Below are positions 1 to 9,295 of a stretch of 64,000 bases of DNA, piece after piece (position 1 is the stretch's first letter; every line of letters starts with the position of its first letter). The notes beneath the pieces are model-generated. The model saw only the letters and a list, made by a program, of their open reading frames with translations. It was not told where the DNA came from and did no database searches. Origin of the DNA: Petasospora fabianii (Eukaryota; Ascomycota; Saccharomycetes; Phaffomycetales; Wickerhamomycetaceae); the NCBI GenBank assembly GCA_022641835.1, contig CP048720.1, positions 434,001-498,000 of the forward strand. The letters are read 5' to 3'. Position numbers and translations under genes: made by a program.

Positions 1-290
1 GCACACCACCAGCTGCTCCATCATACATGACTGATCTTTATGCTGTCGGATTGATTCTCTTGAGCGCTGCTACAGGTGAGGAGCCTTACTCTGAGATCAT
101 CAAGTCCCAGAATGCTAGCAGTATGATTTATCTCAATGAGAGCATCAAAAAAAATAAGGTGTTGGACTTGCTGAGCGACAGGGCCTTTGCTATTTTGCGC
201 TCAAACACTGATGCTGATATGCTGATCAGAATGATTCTGCAGGAGAGATGTTCGTTGGAACAGGTTGTTGAATTTGTCAACTCTATTTGA
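1..290 (+). CDS. 3' end of a protein-kinase-like gene (partial)
   Basis: An open frame enters from the left edge (frame starting at base 3) and ends with TGA at 290. The residues look like the lower C-lobe of a protein kinase: a TDLYAVGLILLSAATGEEPY stretch resembles the alpha-F region with its invariant Asp, and the final 25 residues resemble the alpha-H/I region, which normally has an Arg near 'RPT'. Catalytic loop, DFG and N-lobe lie outside the window, so activity cannot be judged. The first ATG, at 27, is internal to the domain and is not the start. I do not recognise the particular kinase. Confidence 0.5.
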   Translation, partial: TPPAAPSYMTDLYAVGLILLSAATGEEPYSEIIKSQNASSMIYLNESIKKNKVLDLLSDRAFAILRSNTDADMLIRMILQERCSLEQVVEFVNSI

Positions 291-1159
291 TGCCTTGACT
301 CGTGATGATGATTATTTATGATACCCCCGCTCTCTTCTGCATCGATTTGCTTATACTTAGATCCTGATGATGTTTATGATGACTACTTGTGTTCTATCGC
401 TAATGATACTTACTGTTTGATACCCATACATGAGCGTTTATGACTTATAATCTCTTGTAGTGTACGACATCTAGCGGCCAATCAGACCCAAGCACTCAGC
501 TACTTGTCTATACAAACCCTACATATATGCGAATTCACAGTCGAATTTACTAATATAGGTTCGGTATTCCAGTCCGGCAATAACCTAAAGTTGTAATGTC
601 GGCCTTATCGTGAAGCAGACGTATGGTCTAAAACTGGCACTACACTATCTCCCCGCATAATCGATTCCTGCAACTAACAAGTCGAAGCCCTAAAGTGGTG
701 TTCAGATGTTTTCAGCCTTTGCCAAAAAAGTCGCAGTCACAGTCACAAACCCTTATCACCGCGCTCTGTCGCACCCACGCAGATTTTTTCATCGTGGGTG
801 CGCGAATGGATGAGCTGGGGAAGGTACCTGGTCCAGGCACGCACAGGGATCGCGAGCCTAAGTCTCCTGCCTAGCAAATGTTCGCGCCTGTGTAGCGCAT
901 GCTGAAAAATACACAGCTTGGGCAGAATATACGGTTCTGAAATTTACACATCTGCCTAGAGCTGCGCGCTAGGGGAAGACGCTAGGCAGAGCCGCGAGGG
1001 AAATCGGAAATTCAGCGGGGCCTCCCACCAACGGCTCTGTGGGCGACGGGTTGGATGTGCGCGACGCCAAACTTTTCAAAGGGGACTCTTAAATTTTCAA
1101 CCAGTTCACAACCCACGCAGAGGACCTGTTAACGGTATAACCAAACACATCAGTTCAAA
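291..1159. promoter_or_regulatory. Intergenic region and RPL11 promoter
   Basis: No convincing gene lies in these 870 bases. The part next to RPL11 is GC-richer than its surroundings. It contains two AACCCTA/GCCCTAA elements (515-521 and 686-692) that resemble Tbf1 sites, and a perfect inverted repeat at 771-801 described separately. Tbf1 is known to drive ribosomal protein genes in yeasts outside the Saccharomyces clade; its use here is inferred from short motifs only. Confidence 0.4.
771..801. repeat. Perfect 9-bp inverted repeat upstream of RPL11
   Basis: GCACCCACG (771-779) is matched exactly by its reverse complement CGTGGGTGC (793-801), with a 13-base spacer rich in T. It lies about 360 bases upstream of the RPL11 ATG. 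CACCCACG-like words resemble Rap1 half-sites, but the inverted arrangement is not typical of Rap1. It could be a dimeric activator site or a hairpin. Confidence 0.5.
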
Positions 1160-2143
1160 ATGGTATGTGGAGATACGGAACTGAACAGAGAATATCAAGA
1201 CGTGAATACTGTGAATGATGTCTGTTGAATTTTTGTATTGGAGAACGACCCTCACTGGTTGTTGGAGGTTTACCACCACCCATGGTTCAAAGAGCAAAAA
1301 GTTTGGATGGAGAAGGGGAAGTCACAGAGACACTCCCGGGGCAAGCACACTGGTACAGTGGACAAAGGACACATACCTTCAAATGATTCAGGCTGAACTC
1401 CTCTCGAGCCATCACCCATTTCCAAAATTACAGATCAATAAAAAATCAACAAACAGCTACCAAGGGCTATCAGACACTGAAACAACAGCCTAATCACATA
1501 TCAATCCCATCGTTAATTTTCCCTTAAGCAACAGATAGACATTCACAGACACATCAGTGATAATCTCTCAGTTTTACACCGTTTCAGGCATCACGAACCT
1601 AGAATACTAACAATCACCCAGTCTTCCAAGGCCCAGAACCCTATGCGTGAGTTGAAGATTGAGAAGCTCGTTCTCAACATCTGTGTCGGTGAGTCCGGTG
1701 ACAGATTGACCAGAGCTTCCAAGGTTCTTGAGCAGTTGTCTGGTCAGACCCCAGTTCAGTCCAAGGCTAGATACACCGTTAGAACCTTCGGTATCAGAAG
1801 AAACGAGAAGATTGCCGTCCACGTCACCATCAGAGGTCCAAAGGCTGAGGAGATCTTGGAGAGAGGTCTTAAGGTCAAGGAGTACCAGTTGAGAGAGAGA
1901 AACTTCTCTGCCACTGGTAACTTCGGTTTCGGTATCCAGGAGCACATTGACTTGGGTATCAAGTACGACCCAGGTATCGGTATCTACGGTATGGACTTCT
2001 ACGTTGTCATGGGTAGACCAGGTAACAGAATCACCAGAAGAAAGAGAGCCCAGGGTGTTGTTGGTAACGCTCACAAGACTAGTAAGGAGGACACCATCCA
2101 GTGGTTCAAGCAGAAGTACGACGCTGAGGTTTTGAACAAGTAA
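1160..2143 (+). CDS. RPL11: 60S ribosomal protein L11 (uL5), two exons
   Basis: Exon 1 is only the ATG (1160-1162). A 459-base intron (1163-1621) has donor GTATGT, branch point TACTAAC at 1605-1611 and acceptor CAG. Exon 2 runs 1622-2143 and opens with SSKAQNPM, restoring the N-terminus of yeast Rpl11. The product is 174 residues, the same length as the S. cerevisiae protein and nearly identical through [20 protein letters not shown] and the C-terminal SWFKQKYD-type end. uL5 sits in the central protuberance of the 60S subunit, contacts 5S rRNA and P-site tRNA, and is assembled as part of the 5S RNP. Codon use is strongly biased to TTG, AGA and GGT, as expected for very high expression. Translating from the ATG at 1643 would lose seven conserved residues, so the spliced start is preferred. 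Confidence 0.97.
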
Positions 2144-2364
2144 GTTGTTTGAGGTTTGGTGATTGTATAAAAATAAATTTGGTTGTCATAATGGTTTTCA
2201 TCTAATAACTTATGAATGTTCTTGAGTTTGAGGGCTCGTAGCGCCATTGTTAGCAGTGCTATTAACTTCACTGAATTCCTGCTTCTACTATAAGACTAGT
2301 AATAGTAAATAGGTCATTAGCATTAGTGGAGACGTTAAACTTATAAACAGATGTGACAAAAGGC

Positions 2365-4920
2365 TCATTCAGAGACATAGCCAGTGTCATTCAATGCAAA
2401 CGTTGGAACCTTGTCAAGGTCCCTCTCATAAAATTCACTCTTTGAGTTGGCAGACTCGATATCATCAAAGTTCTGCAACCAATCAACACCCCTCTCCTTC
2501 AATTCAGCTTCCTTCTTATCGATAACAGCAAGGGCTGTGGCATCATCAATATACTCCTCACCAGTCAAGTTGGAGTAGATCATCTTCAAGTAGACTTTGA
2601 TGGATTTCAACCCTCTTAGGTATCCGTTATCCGGGTCTGTTGGATGTCTTGGTGGGAAAGTGACAGTACCTGGCTCAAAAACGGTATCAGGAGTGATACA
2701 TTGAGCAAAATCAATCACATGCATCTTGATAGAGGCGATATCATCACCATCGTACATCAACAATAAAGAAGAACCATAAAGCCTGTAACCACTGAGTTTC
2801 TGGACAGCCTTCTCTAATTGGCAAAGATCGTTCATCAACTGTGGGATCTTGACAACAATGGAATATCCAGTCTCCCCATCATACAAGTAGCGAGCAATGC
2901 AAGCAGCAAACTGAAATCCAGCTCTGATTCTTCTCCCAAAGTACTTGTCTCTCGATATAAACTTACTCTGTTTGTTGTCCCAACACTGCATTCCGCAGAT
3001 ACGAACACCCAAGAGGCGGGATGTGGTTTCAGCACACTTCTTTCTTTGCGACTTTTTCTTCTTCAGCGTTGCCTCAATACCATATTGTCTGGTTCCCATC
3101 TTCAAGTCCAATACAGATGGCTTGCTCATACCAGAAGTCAAATCCTCCAAGAGAATGAATCTCTCGATTCTTTGAACTTTTCTCTTCTGCGATCTGGCCA
3201 TGAGCAGCGGAGACATGGAGTCTGACAGATACTCCTCATCGATATTTCTTGGGTCAACTCTATGAACAGTGTCCCCATCCTCATCATCCATTAGAAAGAT
3301 CGAGTCACTGTCCGATCTAGCCAGCTTAAGAGCAGAAGATGCTCTGTCTCCATCGCCATTGTCTTCAGAAATAGCGTTGTCGTTGCCTTGTGATGGAGAC
3401 GGTGGATAAGCGCTCTGTAGGTCAACCAGGGATGAAAAGCTCTTCTTAAGTGGCTGCTCCATTTTCGGTCTTTTCTCTAGATCTGATGAGGAAACGCTGA
3501 GTCTGTGTGCTCTTGCAATCCCTGCCGACGAGGTGCGTTGAGCAAGCAGCTTTGGTGATGTTCCAGGTTTGTATCGGATACCTGGCTTTCTGCTGCGAGC
3601 AATTGGGTTGAAGACTTCCTGTAAAACCTGTTCTTGCAATTTCTTGTTAACGGTAGTGGAGCCCAGGGAGTTGACTCCTGGAGAGCCCAAAAGACTGTTG
3701 TTTGGTTGTGAAACGTTGGGAGACATGGCTGGTGAGTGCTCTGACATGTAAGAGAACGAAGATGCCGGAGATGGAGCAGAGCTGGAATAGCGCTCCCAAA
3801 GCGACTCCGGAATGATGTGCTTGTTGTCATCCAAAACAACCTCAGGTGGAAGCTCTTCAGTATAAGATGATGACGGTCTCAGTTTCAGTGATCCTGGAAC
3901 AGAACCAAGGACTTCGCCTTCGTGGATGGAGTCCAGAACAGGCGTGGAGGGGTTGTCCAAGCTGATATCGTTGATTGAACCATTTCCATCGTCCATGTCC
4001 TCAATGATAGTGGTATATCTCACATTTAAAACACCGATATACTTCGGCATAAACTTGAGAATGTCAGCATGGTCCCTCTCGATGATCTCATACCATGAAT
4101 TCTCTTTGTTGACCAACGCCTTGCAGACAGCCCTGTGTGAGAACCTGAAGATGGCAGTATGGCCACCAACCTTAAACTTGAAAGGAGTCAATTCCACGGC
4201 TAACGAAAATTTGTTATCAGTGCCCAGTGAGGAATTGGCAAGATAGTCATCGTTTTGAACATTATTATCATCAGCGTATCTCTCGTACTCCAATACTTGG
4301 TGGTCACTCGCAAACTTGACAGTCGATACCAGCTCTGATGGTCTCTCCTCAATAACCTTATCACTATCCCTAGATGAAGAGCCGTGTGTTCCGTGAGAGC
4401 CATTCACAGGCATTGGTAGACTTCCTGTCTCACTCTGTGTAGCGCTGAGTGACTGGTCCACGTCCTCTTCGAGTGTGATGTGTTCGTTCTCATGTCCCTT
4501 AGGGATGTATGTTGCGGAAGAAAGTGGTTCAAGAACAGCAAACTCCGGGTCTTGTTGAATGATGAGCTTTTCCTCATGTGGAAGCACTTCTGAATGATGC
4601 CGTCTCTGTCTGAATGAGCCCGTAGGTGCGGCTGTTTCATCAAATGGCGGGTTCAGTAGTGCGCCAGCGAGCTTCAGCTCCTTGATATCGGCAGATATAC
4701 TTGCTGCGGAGATGCTTTCTCGTTTTAGCTTCGGTGTCAGCAGTGATGCGTGGCGATGACTGTGTCGGTCATGGGTTGGACTCTTGATATCTCCCGTCTC
4801 ATGGAGATTTGTCCCACTATTGTTGTCGTTCCTGAAGAGACGAAGGGAGTGTGCCGCCTTACGCCCGGTAAGGTTTGGAGCCGAGTCGTTCTGGTGTTCT
4901 TTTGTAGGCGTCTCTTCCAT
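2365..4920 (-). CDS. KCS1: Inositol hexakisphosphate kinase Kcs1
   Basis: This 851-residue protein converts InsP6 to 5-PP-InsP5 (InsP7), which signals in phosphate homeostasis, vacuole function and telomere maintenance. The first 590 residues are Ser-rich and low in complexity, as in fungal Kcs1. The IPK-family kinase domain fills the C-terminal 250 residues: the inositol-phosphate-binding motif PSVLDLKMG at 601-609 (PxxxDxKxG), SSLLLMYDG at about 717-725, and IDFAQC at 736-741, whose Asp binds metal. The S. cerevisiae protein is about 200 residues longer, mainly in the disordered part. The start is the ATG at 4920. The stop is 221 bases from the convergent RPL11 stop. The upstream region carries a CACGTG box. 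Confidence 0.95.
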   Translation of the reverse strand: MEETPTKEHQNDSAPNLTGRKAAHSLRLFRNDNNSGTNLHETGDIKSPTHDRHSHRHASLLTPKLKRESISAASISADIKELKLAGALLNPPFDETAAPTGSFRQRRHHSEVLPHEEKLIIQQDPEFAVLEPLSSATYIPKGHENEHITLEEDVDQSLSATQSETGSLPMPVNGSHGTHGSSSRDSDKVIEERPSELVSTVKFASDHQVLEYERYADDNNVQNDDYLANSSLGTDNKFSLAVELTPFKFKVGGHTAIFRFSHRAVCKALVNKENSWYEIIERDHADILKFMPKYIGVLNVRYTTIIEDMDDGNGSINDISLDNPSTPVLDSIHEGEVLGSVPGSLKLRPSSSYTEELPPEVVLDDNKHIIPESLWERYSSSAPSPASSFSYMSEHSPAMSPNVSQPNNSLLGSPGVNSLGSTTVNKKLQEQVLQEVFNPIARSRKPGIRYKPGTSPKLLAQRTSSAGIARAHRLSVSSSDLEKRPKMEQPLKKSFSSLVDLQSAYPPSPSQGNDNAISEDNGDGDRASSALKLARSDSDSIFLMDDEDGDTVHRVDPRNIDEEYLSDSMSPLLMARSQKRKVQRIERFILLEDLTSGMSKPSVLDLKMGTRQYGIEATLKKKKSQRKKCAETTSRLLGVRICGMQCWDNKQSKFISRDKYFGRRIRAGFQFAACIARYLYDGETGYSIVVKIPQLMNDLCQLEKAVQKLSGYRLYGSSLLLMYDGDDIASIKMHVIDFAQCITPDTVFEPGTVTFPPRHPTDPDNGYLRGLKSIKVYLKMIYSNLTGEEYIDDATALAVIDKKEAELKERGVDWLQNFDDIESANSKSEFYERDLDKVPTFALNDTGYVSE

Positions 4921-5404
4921 TATGTGATGACATCAAACTATTCTGTAGTTATTTGAAACCTTGGCGCCCGTCAAGAGATGGTATGGAGTCTTTGTTTATC
5001 AGTTGAAGAGCTGGCGGTGGGAGTGGGCAGAGCTCAAGGTGTTTCTGTGAGCGGCGCTCCACGAAGGTGATTATGAGCGGAAGTTTGTCAATGTTCAGGT
5101 TGATAGGCCTACTCTGCTGGCTAGACTGAGACAATGTGCTAGACAGGATAGTGGAATCTGGGATTTTGGTCACTAGTACTAGAAAACGTGGTGACGTGCA
5201 CTTGACAGATATCAAATCTTCACTCGCGAAATTTGGGGCTTGGTGTTGAGGTGTGCGGAGCCACGAACGTGGGTCGGGCTCCAAGTCGCTTGCCCCGCCT
5301 CCATTTGGTTCCGTCCAAAACTTTATGCATACGTCACCATGTGCATCAAGATTGTCTACTCTCTATTAATTTACAAAGTGAGCAAGGGTAATAAAAAGGG
5401 TCAT

Positions 5405-5410
5405 CACGTG
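5405..5410. promoter_or_regulatory. CACGTG box (Pho4/Cbf1-type) upstream of KCS1
   Basis: CACGTG lies 485 bases upstream of the KCS1 ATG and about 50 bases past the SPF27 stop. The hexamer is the core of Pho4 and Cbf1 sites. Kcs1 products feed into the phosphate pathway, so a Pho4 site would make sense, but one hexamer is weak evidence. Confidence 0.35.
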
Positions 5411-5459
5411 TATCATAGTCATTAAAAATAAGAGTCAAATGTTATCTATCTCGGGAGGG

Positions 5460-6086
5460 CTAACTATTTTCATTGTGCTTCAGCTGTAGGATTGCAACAC
5501 CAAGATCCACATTCTTTTGGATACTCTGCATCCATCTCTCTTGAAGATAATCGACAACTGGCTTTACTTCTGTTTGTATCGTCTTACGCTCAGCATTAAC
5601 TTCTTGAATACGTCTCTTCTTCCTTGACACCTCATCCTTGATCATCTCGTCAGCCTGTGATAACTCCTCATTGGCGATCAACCACTGGTTTTTTCCCAGT
5701 TGTTTATTTAGCTTCAGTGATACATTTCTCAAATACGTGAAAGCGATTGACTTCTGGAGACTTTCTGGATTCTCCAGGTCAGAGTACTTTTCAAGGTCAA
5801 TTCCTGTCAGCGTGAAGTCGTCTCGCTGGAGATCCTCTGGATTGATATTAGATATAAGGCGGGGAACATCAGGAAGTGGAAATATTTTATCCACTTTTTG
5901 ATGTATCTGGGATAAATCGAAGTCCTTGAGCTCCTCCGCAATGAGCTTATCTATCTCGGCACGTTCTTGTTCAGTGATGTCTGGGTCGATGTCTGTATTG
6001 ATTCTGTTAGTATGGGCTTCAGAGCGGCCGCTAAGGTTATCCAGTAGATACATACATGGGAGTGAATCCAAGGGTTCGTAATTCAT
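5460..6086 (-). CDS. SPF27/BCAS2-family splicing factor (Prp19 complex)
   Basis: This 208-residue protein looks like the SPF27 family (human BCAS2, fission yeast Cwf7, S. cerevisiae Snt309), a core subunit of the Prp19 complex that stabilises U5/U6 in the activated spliceosome. Features seen are the N-terminal YEPLDSLP motif, similar to the family's 'DALPYFD', an acidic middle, and a C-terminal coiled coil containing NAERKTIQ, matching 'NWQRKNMQ' of BCAS2, followed by a conserved Trp. The start is the ATG at 6086. The frame stays open to 6116, but only with a TTG first codon. A 280-base divergent promoter is shared with the gene at 6367. The intron-rich neighbourhood fits a yeast that keeps this factor well conserved. 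Confidence 0.75.
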   Translation of the reverse strand: MNYEPLDSLPCMYLLDNLSGRSEAHTNRINTDIDPDITEQERAEIDKLIAEELKDFDLSQIHQKVDKIFPLPDVPRLISNINPEDLQRDDFTLTGIDLEKYSDLENPESLQKSIAFTYLRNVSLKLNKQLGKNQWLIANEELSQADEMIKDEVSRKKRRIQEVNAERKTIQTEVKPVVDYLQERWMQSIQKNVDLGVAILQLKHNENS

Positions 6087-6366
6087 GTCTTTCTTAGTTC
6101 GTAGGCAGACGTGCAAGTGTAAAGAGAAGCTGTTAAGTATAGGAAAGAAGGAGACAAACGCTTTTCCTCCTGCAAGATCCTGTTTACTTGGTGCTGAAAA
6201 GTACGCGCTGCCGCGCCATTTCCGAGGCTCCCTAAGTAATTTACAGCACTAACTAATGCTCTTCACCGATCGCTGGCCATGAAAAATTGAGACCAAGAGC
6301 ACCTAAAGCTGGGAATCTCTCATATTGAAGGGTCGTCCTTGCCGCAGCTAAGCCATCTGCTACAGA

Positions 6367-7311
6367 ATGCTCCGTTTACACAGAGCCCTCCACACCTCTC
6401 GCGTGTGCTTCCAGCACGCTGATCCTGCCGCCGCCGCTAGAGAGGAGATCACAGCATACCTCAAGTACTTCAAGACACCAAAGGACCTCAGACCTCTTGT
6501 TTACAGAAAGCGTAATGCTTCCGAGCTTCTTTCCCGTGATTTGTGGGACCCTGTTGCCAAGGAGAGAATCGTTCCACTTGAACCACCATCACTCCCTTCC
6601 AAGAGTGCTCTCGCTAAGCTTTTTGACTCTGCTGACTCTGTCGATGAACTCTACGAGCTCAGAGAGGTAATGCTCAATCTTGCCAGAAAGCCAAAATACA
6701 CCACATCATACCACATCATTGCCTTCCTGGAGAAGTCTGCCGAGCTCAGAAAGCTTCCACATGCCCTTACATACATCTATACTCAAGAGCACCTCCGTCA
6801 TGTCTTTGATGCCGACGTCACGAACATTATCCTCACGTATATCTACATCAACCCAAGGAAGTCCCTCCTCAATGCCATCTCCAAGGCTGAGACTGCCGAG
6901 TCCAAGATTGGCCACAAGAACCAGATCACAGACCTTCTCAAGGCGTCAATATACCAGAAGAACGGAGCTCAGATTCCACAGGCTCTCCTTGAGCAGATCA
7001 CATCGGCTGAGGCCCTCGAGCTGCCTTCCCTCAACACATCCAAGGTCCAGGATGGTCTCGCTAAGCAGTATCGTGACAAGAGAGCCATCTACCTCCAGCT
7101 CAACCCAATTGTCAGGGAGCTCTCCGAGGCTCCGGTCTTGAAGGACATCAGCACGGTGGTTGCTGCTAAGGAGTTTGTCTCTCAGTTCAAGCAGATTCAG
7201 GAGAAGCTTGAGACTAAGGACGCCTTCCAGAGTATCATCAACAAGTCCATCTTCAGACGCCCACGTCAGCCAGCCGCTGCTCAGGCCGAGAAACCTGAAG
7301 CTGAGGCATGA
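6367..7311 (+). CDS. Mitochondrially targeted helical protein of unknown function
   Basis: This 314-residue protein begins MLRLHRALHTSRVCFQ, an Arg-rich amphipathic presequence with no acidic residue in the first 18, typical of mitochondrial matrix import. The remainder is predicted mostly helical (for example the LYELREVMLNLARKP and ITDLLKASIYQKNGA segments), with spacing that recalls TPR/PPR-like helical repeats, and it ends in an Ala/Glu-rich tail. I see no catalytic motif. A mitoribosomal or mitochondrial gene-expression role is plausible, but I do not recognise the family. C-ending codons dominate, as in its neighbour GCD2. The 3' end is 160 bases from GCD2 in tandem. Confidence 0.7.
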   Translation: MLRLHRALHTSRVCFQHADPAAAAREEITAYLKYFKTPKDLRPLVYRKRNASELLSRDLWDPVAKERIVPLEPPSLPSKSALAKLFDSADSVDELYELREVMLNLARKPKYTTSYHIIAFLEKSAELRKLPHALTYIYTQEHLRHVFDADVTNIILTYIYINPRKSLLNAISKAETAESKIGHKNQITDLLKASIYQKNGAQIPQALLEQITSAEALELPSLNTSKVQDGLAKQYRDKRAIYLQLNPIVRELSEAPVLKDISTVVAAKEFVSQFKQIQEKLETKDAFQSIINKSIFRRPRQPAAAQAEKPEAEA

Positions 7312-7540
7312 TTCTATTAATGACCAACAATAAAACATGTACATATCACATACTTAAAGAGTAGAAAGTAGTGCCACATGAACTGGCTTGGGGCGCGTCG
7401 ATGCTCTACCGCACGACCTTCGCGACCCAGCTCGATGACACACTTCAAAAATTTCGACTGGGAGCACGCTCATGTCAACGATGATCAACTCTAAACACCA
7501 CACGCTGCACTGCCATAACATTTGCTGTCCGATCTCCAAC

Positions 7541-9007
7541 ATGAGTGAACAAACGCAGAAGCAGGAGAAGCCACAGAAGCCAGTGGTCAAGTCGGCTGAT
7601 TCCCCAGCCGCAGACGATGCATCCGGAGAGAAGAAGCTTTCCAACAAGGAACTGAAAGAACTCAAGAAGAAACAAAAGGCTGAGAAACGTGCTGCTGAGA
7701 AGCAAGCCAAGGGTATTCCAAATCAGGCTGAGGAGAAGGCTGCACAAAACAAGCAGAAGAAAGAACAGAAGCAGCAGACTGCTGCCAACGCAGCACAAAG
7801 CAAGAAGCAGGTCAAGAAACCGGTCAAGAAGGTTGCCATATTCTCACATTTGGAACCCAAAGAGCAACGTAACGAGCAGGCACAGACGCAACAGATCTCT
7901 CAAGTACACCCAGCTATCTTGTCTCTTACGCTCAAACTCTCTTCATATGCCATTGTGGGCTCTATCCCACGTTGTAAAGCCATGCTTAAGGCCTTCCAGC
8001 GTGTCATCGCAGAGTATCAGACACCAGCCAACACTACACTCACCAGACATCTCACATCCCATCTTGGTTACCAGATCGATTATCTCAAAACCGCACGTCC
8101 GCTTTCTGTCTCTATGGGTAACGCCATTCGTTGGCTCAAACAAGAGATCTCCATGATCTCCATCGACACATTCGATGCCAACGCCAAAGCTGAGCTCGTT
8201 GAAAGCATTGACACTTTTATCAGGGAGAAGATCGATCTTTCAGATCGTGTTATTATCCAAAGCGCATCTGGTCATATCTCTAATGGCTCCACCGTCCTCA
8301 CATTTGGAAACTCCAACGTCCTACGTGAACTTTTCCTCTACGCTCATAAGGAGCAGAACAAACGCTTCACCGTTATTATTGTTGACTCCAGGCCCCTCTT
8401 TGAAGGTAAAAAACTCGCTGAAGCCCTCTCATCTAAGGGCCTCAAGGTACAATACGTCCTCATTAATGCCCTTACATCCGTCTTCCAGGACGTTGACACT
8501 GTGTTCCTTGGTGCCCATGCTATGCTCTCCAATGGATTCCTCTATTCACGTGTTGGTACCGCCCTTATCGCCATGAAAGCCAAGAGAGCCAACATTCCAG
8601 TCCTCGTCTGTTGTGAATCGATCAAATTCAGTGACCGTGTTCTCCTTGATTCCGTGACATTGAACGAATTGGGTGATTGTTCTGACCTCGTGGACTGGAA
8701 CCAGAACACACATGTCAAGACCCCAGGTGTGGCACTTCGCAAGTTCATTGAGACACATGAAGAGACAAAGGATACCCCTGTTACGAATGGTAATCAGAAG
8801 CAGAAGAATGGTAATGGTAAGCCACAGCAGGATGTTGGAAAGGACGAGCTCCCACTGGCGAACTGGAAGGACTCTCCATCTTTGAACATCTTGAACATCA
8901 TGTACGATCTTACACCACCAGAGTACATTCAAAAGATCATCACAGAGGTTGGTGCACTCCCTCCTTCTTCTGTCCCAGTCATTCTCAGAGAGTACAAGGC
9001 CACTTGA
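7541..9007 (+). CDS. GCD2: Translation initiation factor eIF2B subunit delta
   Basis: This 488-residue regulatory subunit belongs to the eIF2B guanine-nucleotide exchange factor that recycles eIF2-GDP and senses phosphorylated eIF2alpha. The N-terminal 110 residues are Lys/Gln-rich and include the conserved LSNKELKELKK segment. From about residue 120 the IF-2B alpha/beta/delta Rossmann-like domain follows, with the landmarks IVGSIPRCKAML, VSMGNAIRWLKQEI, VDSRPLFEG, FLGAHAMLSNGFLYSR and NIPVLVCCE, ending YDLTPPEYI and SSVPVILREYK as in S. cerevisiae. An in-frame ATG at 7472 would add 23 residues rich in His and Cys. I chose 7541 because MSEQ aligns with the family start. It is shorter than S. 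cerevisiae Gcd2 because the disordered linker is reduced. Confidence 0.95.
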   Translation: MSEQTQKQEKPQKPVVKSADSPAADDASGEKKLSNKELKELKKKQKAEKRAAEKQAKGIPNQAEEKAAQNKQKKEQKQQTAANAAQSKKQVKKPVKKVAIFSHLEPKEQRNEQAQTQQISQVHPAILSLTLKLSSYAIVGSIPRCKAMLKAFQRVIAEYQTPANTTLTRHLTSHLGYQIDYLKTARPLSVSMGNAIRWLKQEISMISIDTFDANAKAELVESIDTFIREKIDLSDRVIIQSASGHISNGSTVLTFGNSNVLRELFLYAHKEQNKRFTVIIVDSRPLFEGKKLAEALSSKGLKVQYVLINALTSVFQDVDTVFLGAHAMLSNGFLYSRVGTALIAMKAKRANIPVLVCCESIKFSDRVLLDSVTLNELGDCSDLVDWNQNTHVKTPGVALRKFIETHEETKDTPVTNGNQKQKNGNGKPQQDVGKDELPLANWKDSPSLNILNIMYDLTPPEYIQKIITEVGALPPSSVPVILREYKAT

Positions 9008-9295
9008 ACTAGAACCCAAGCGTGCAATTAGCTGGTGTTGAATAACTAATGAGCCTGCATTAGCGTCGCAAATAAATTGACTTGTAGTCTACGTTCTTAC
9101 TGGACGAATAAATGTAAAGGCATAGATTAAGCATTGGAAACACAAAAATAGTACAAACAACACTTTTGAAGGTGTGCCCCGTAATCAGAGGAACACGATC
9201 ATAAGACAAAAAACGGTGAGTAACAAAGAAACGGGCAAATAAAAGAACAAAAACCAAATATTACAGCTCAAAAGCATCCATTGTTATGGATAGAC

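Noticed and set aside
1163-1621. snoRNA inside the RPL11 intron
   Set aside because: TGATG and CTGA words occur, but at spacing far too wide for a box C/D RNA, and no H/ACA structure could be made out by eye.
1607-2074. 155-codon minus-strand open frame
   Set aside because: It is antisense to RPL11 exon 2 and arises from its strong codon bias; it has no protein features of its own.
5460-6116. Longer SPF27-family protein starting at 6116
   Set aside because: The first codon there is TTG; the first ATG in frame is at 6086 and aligns with the family.
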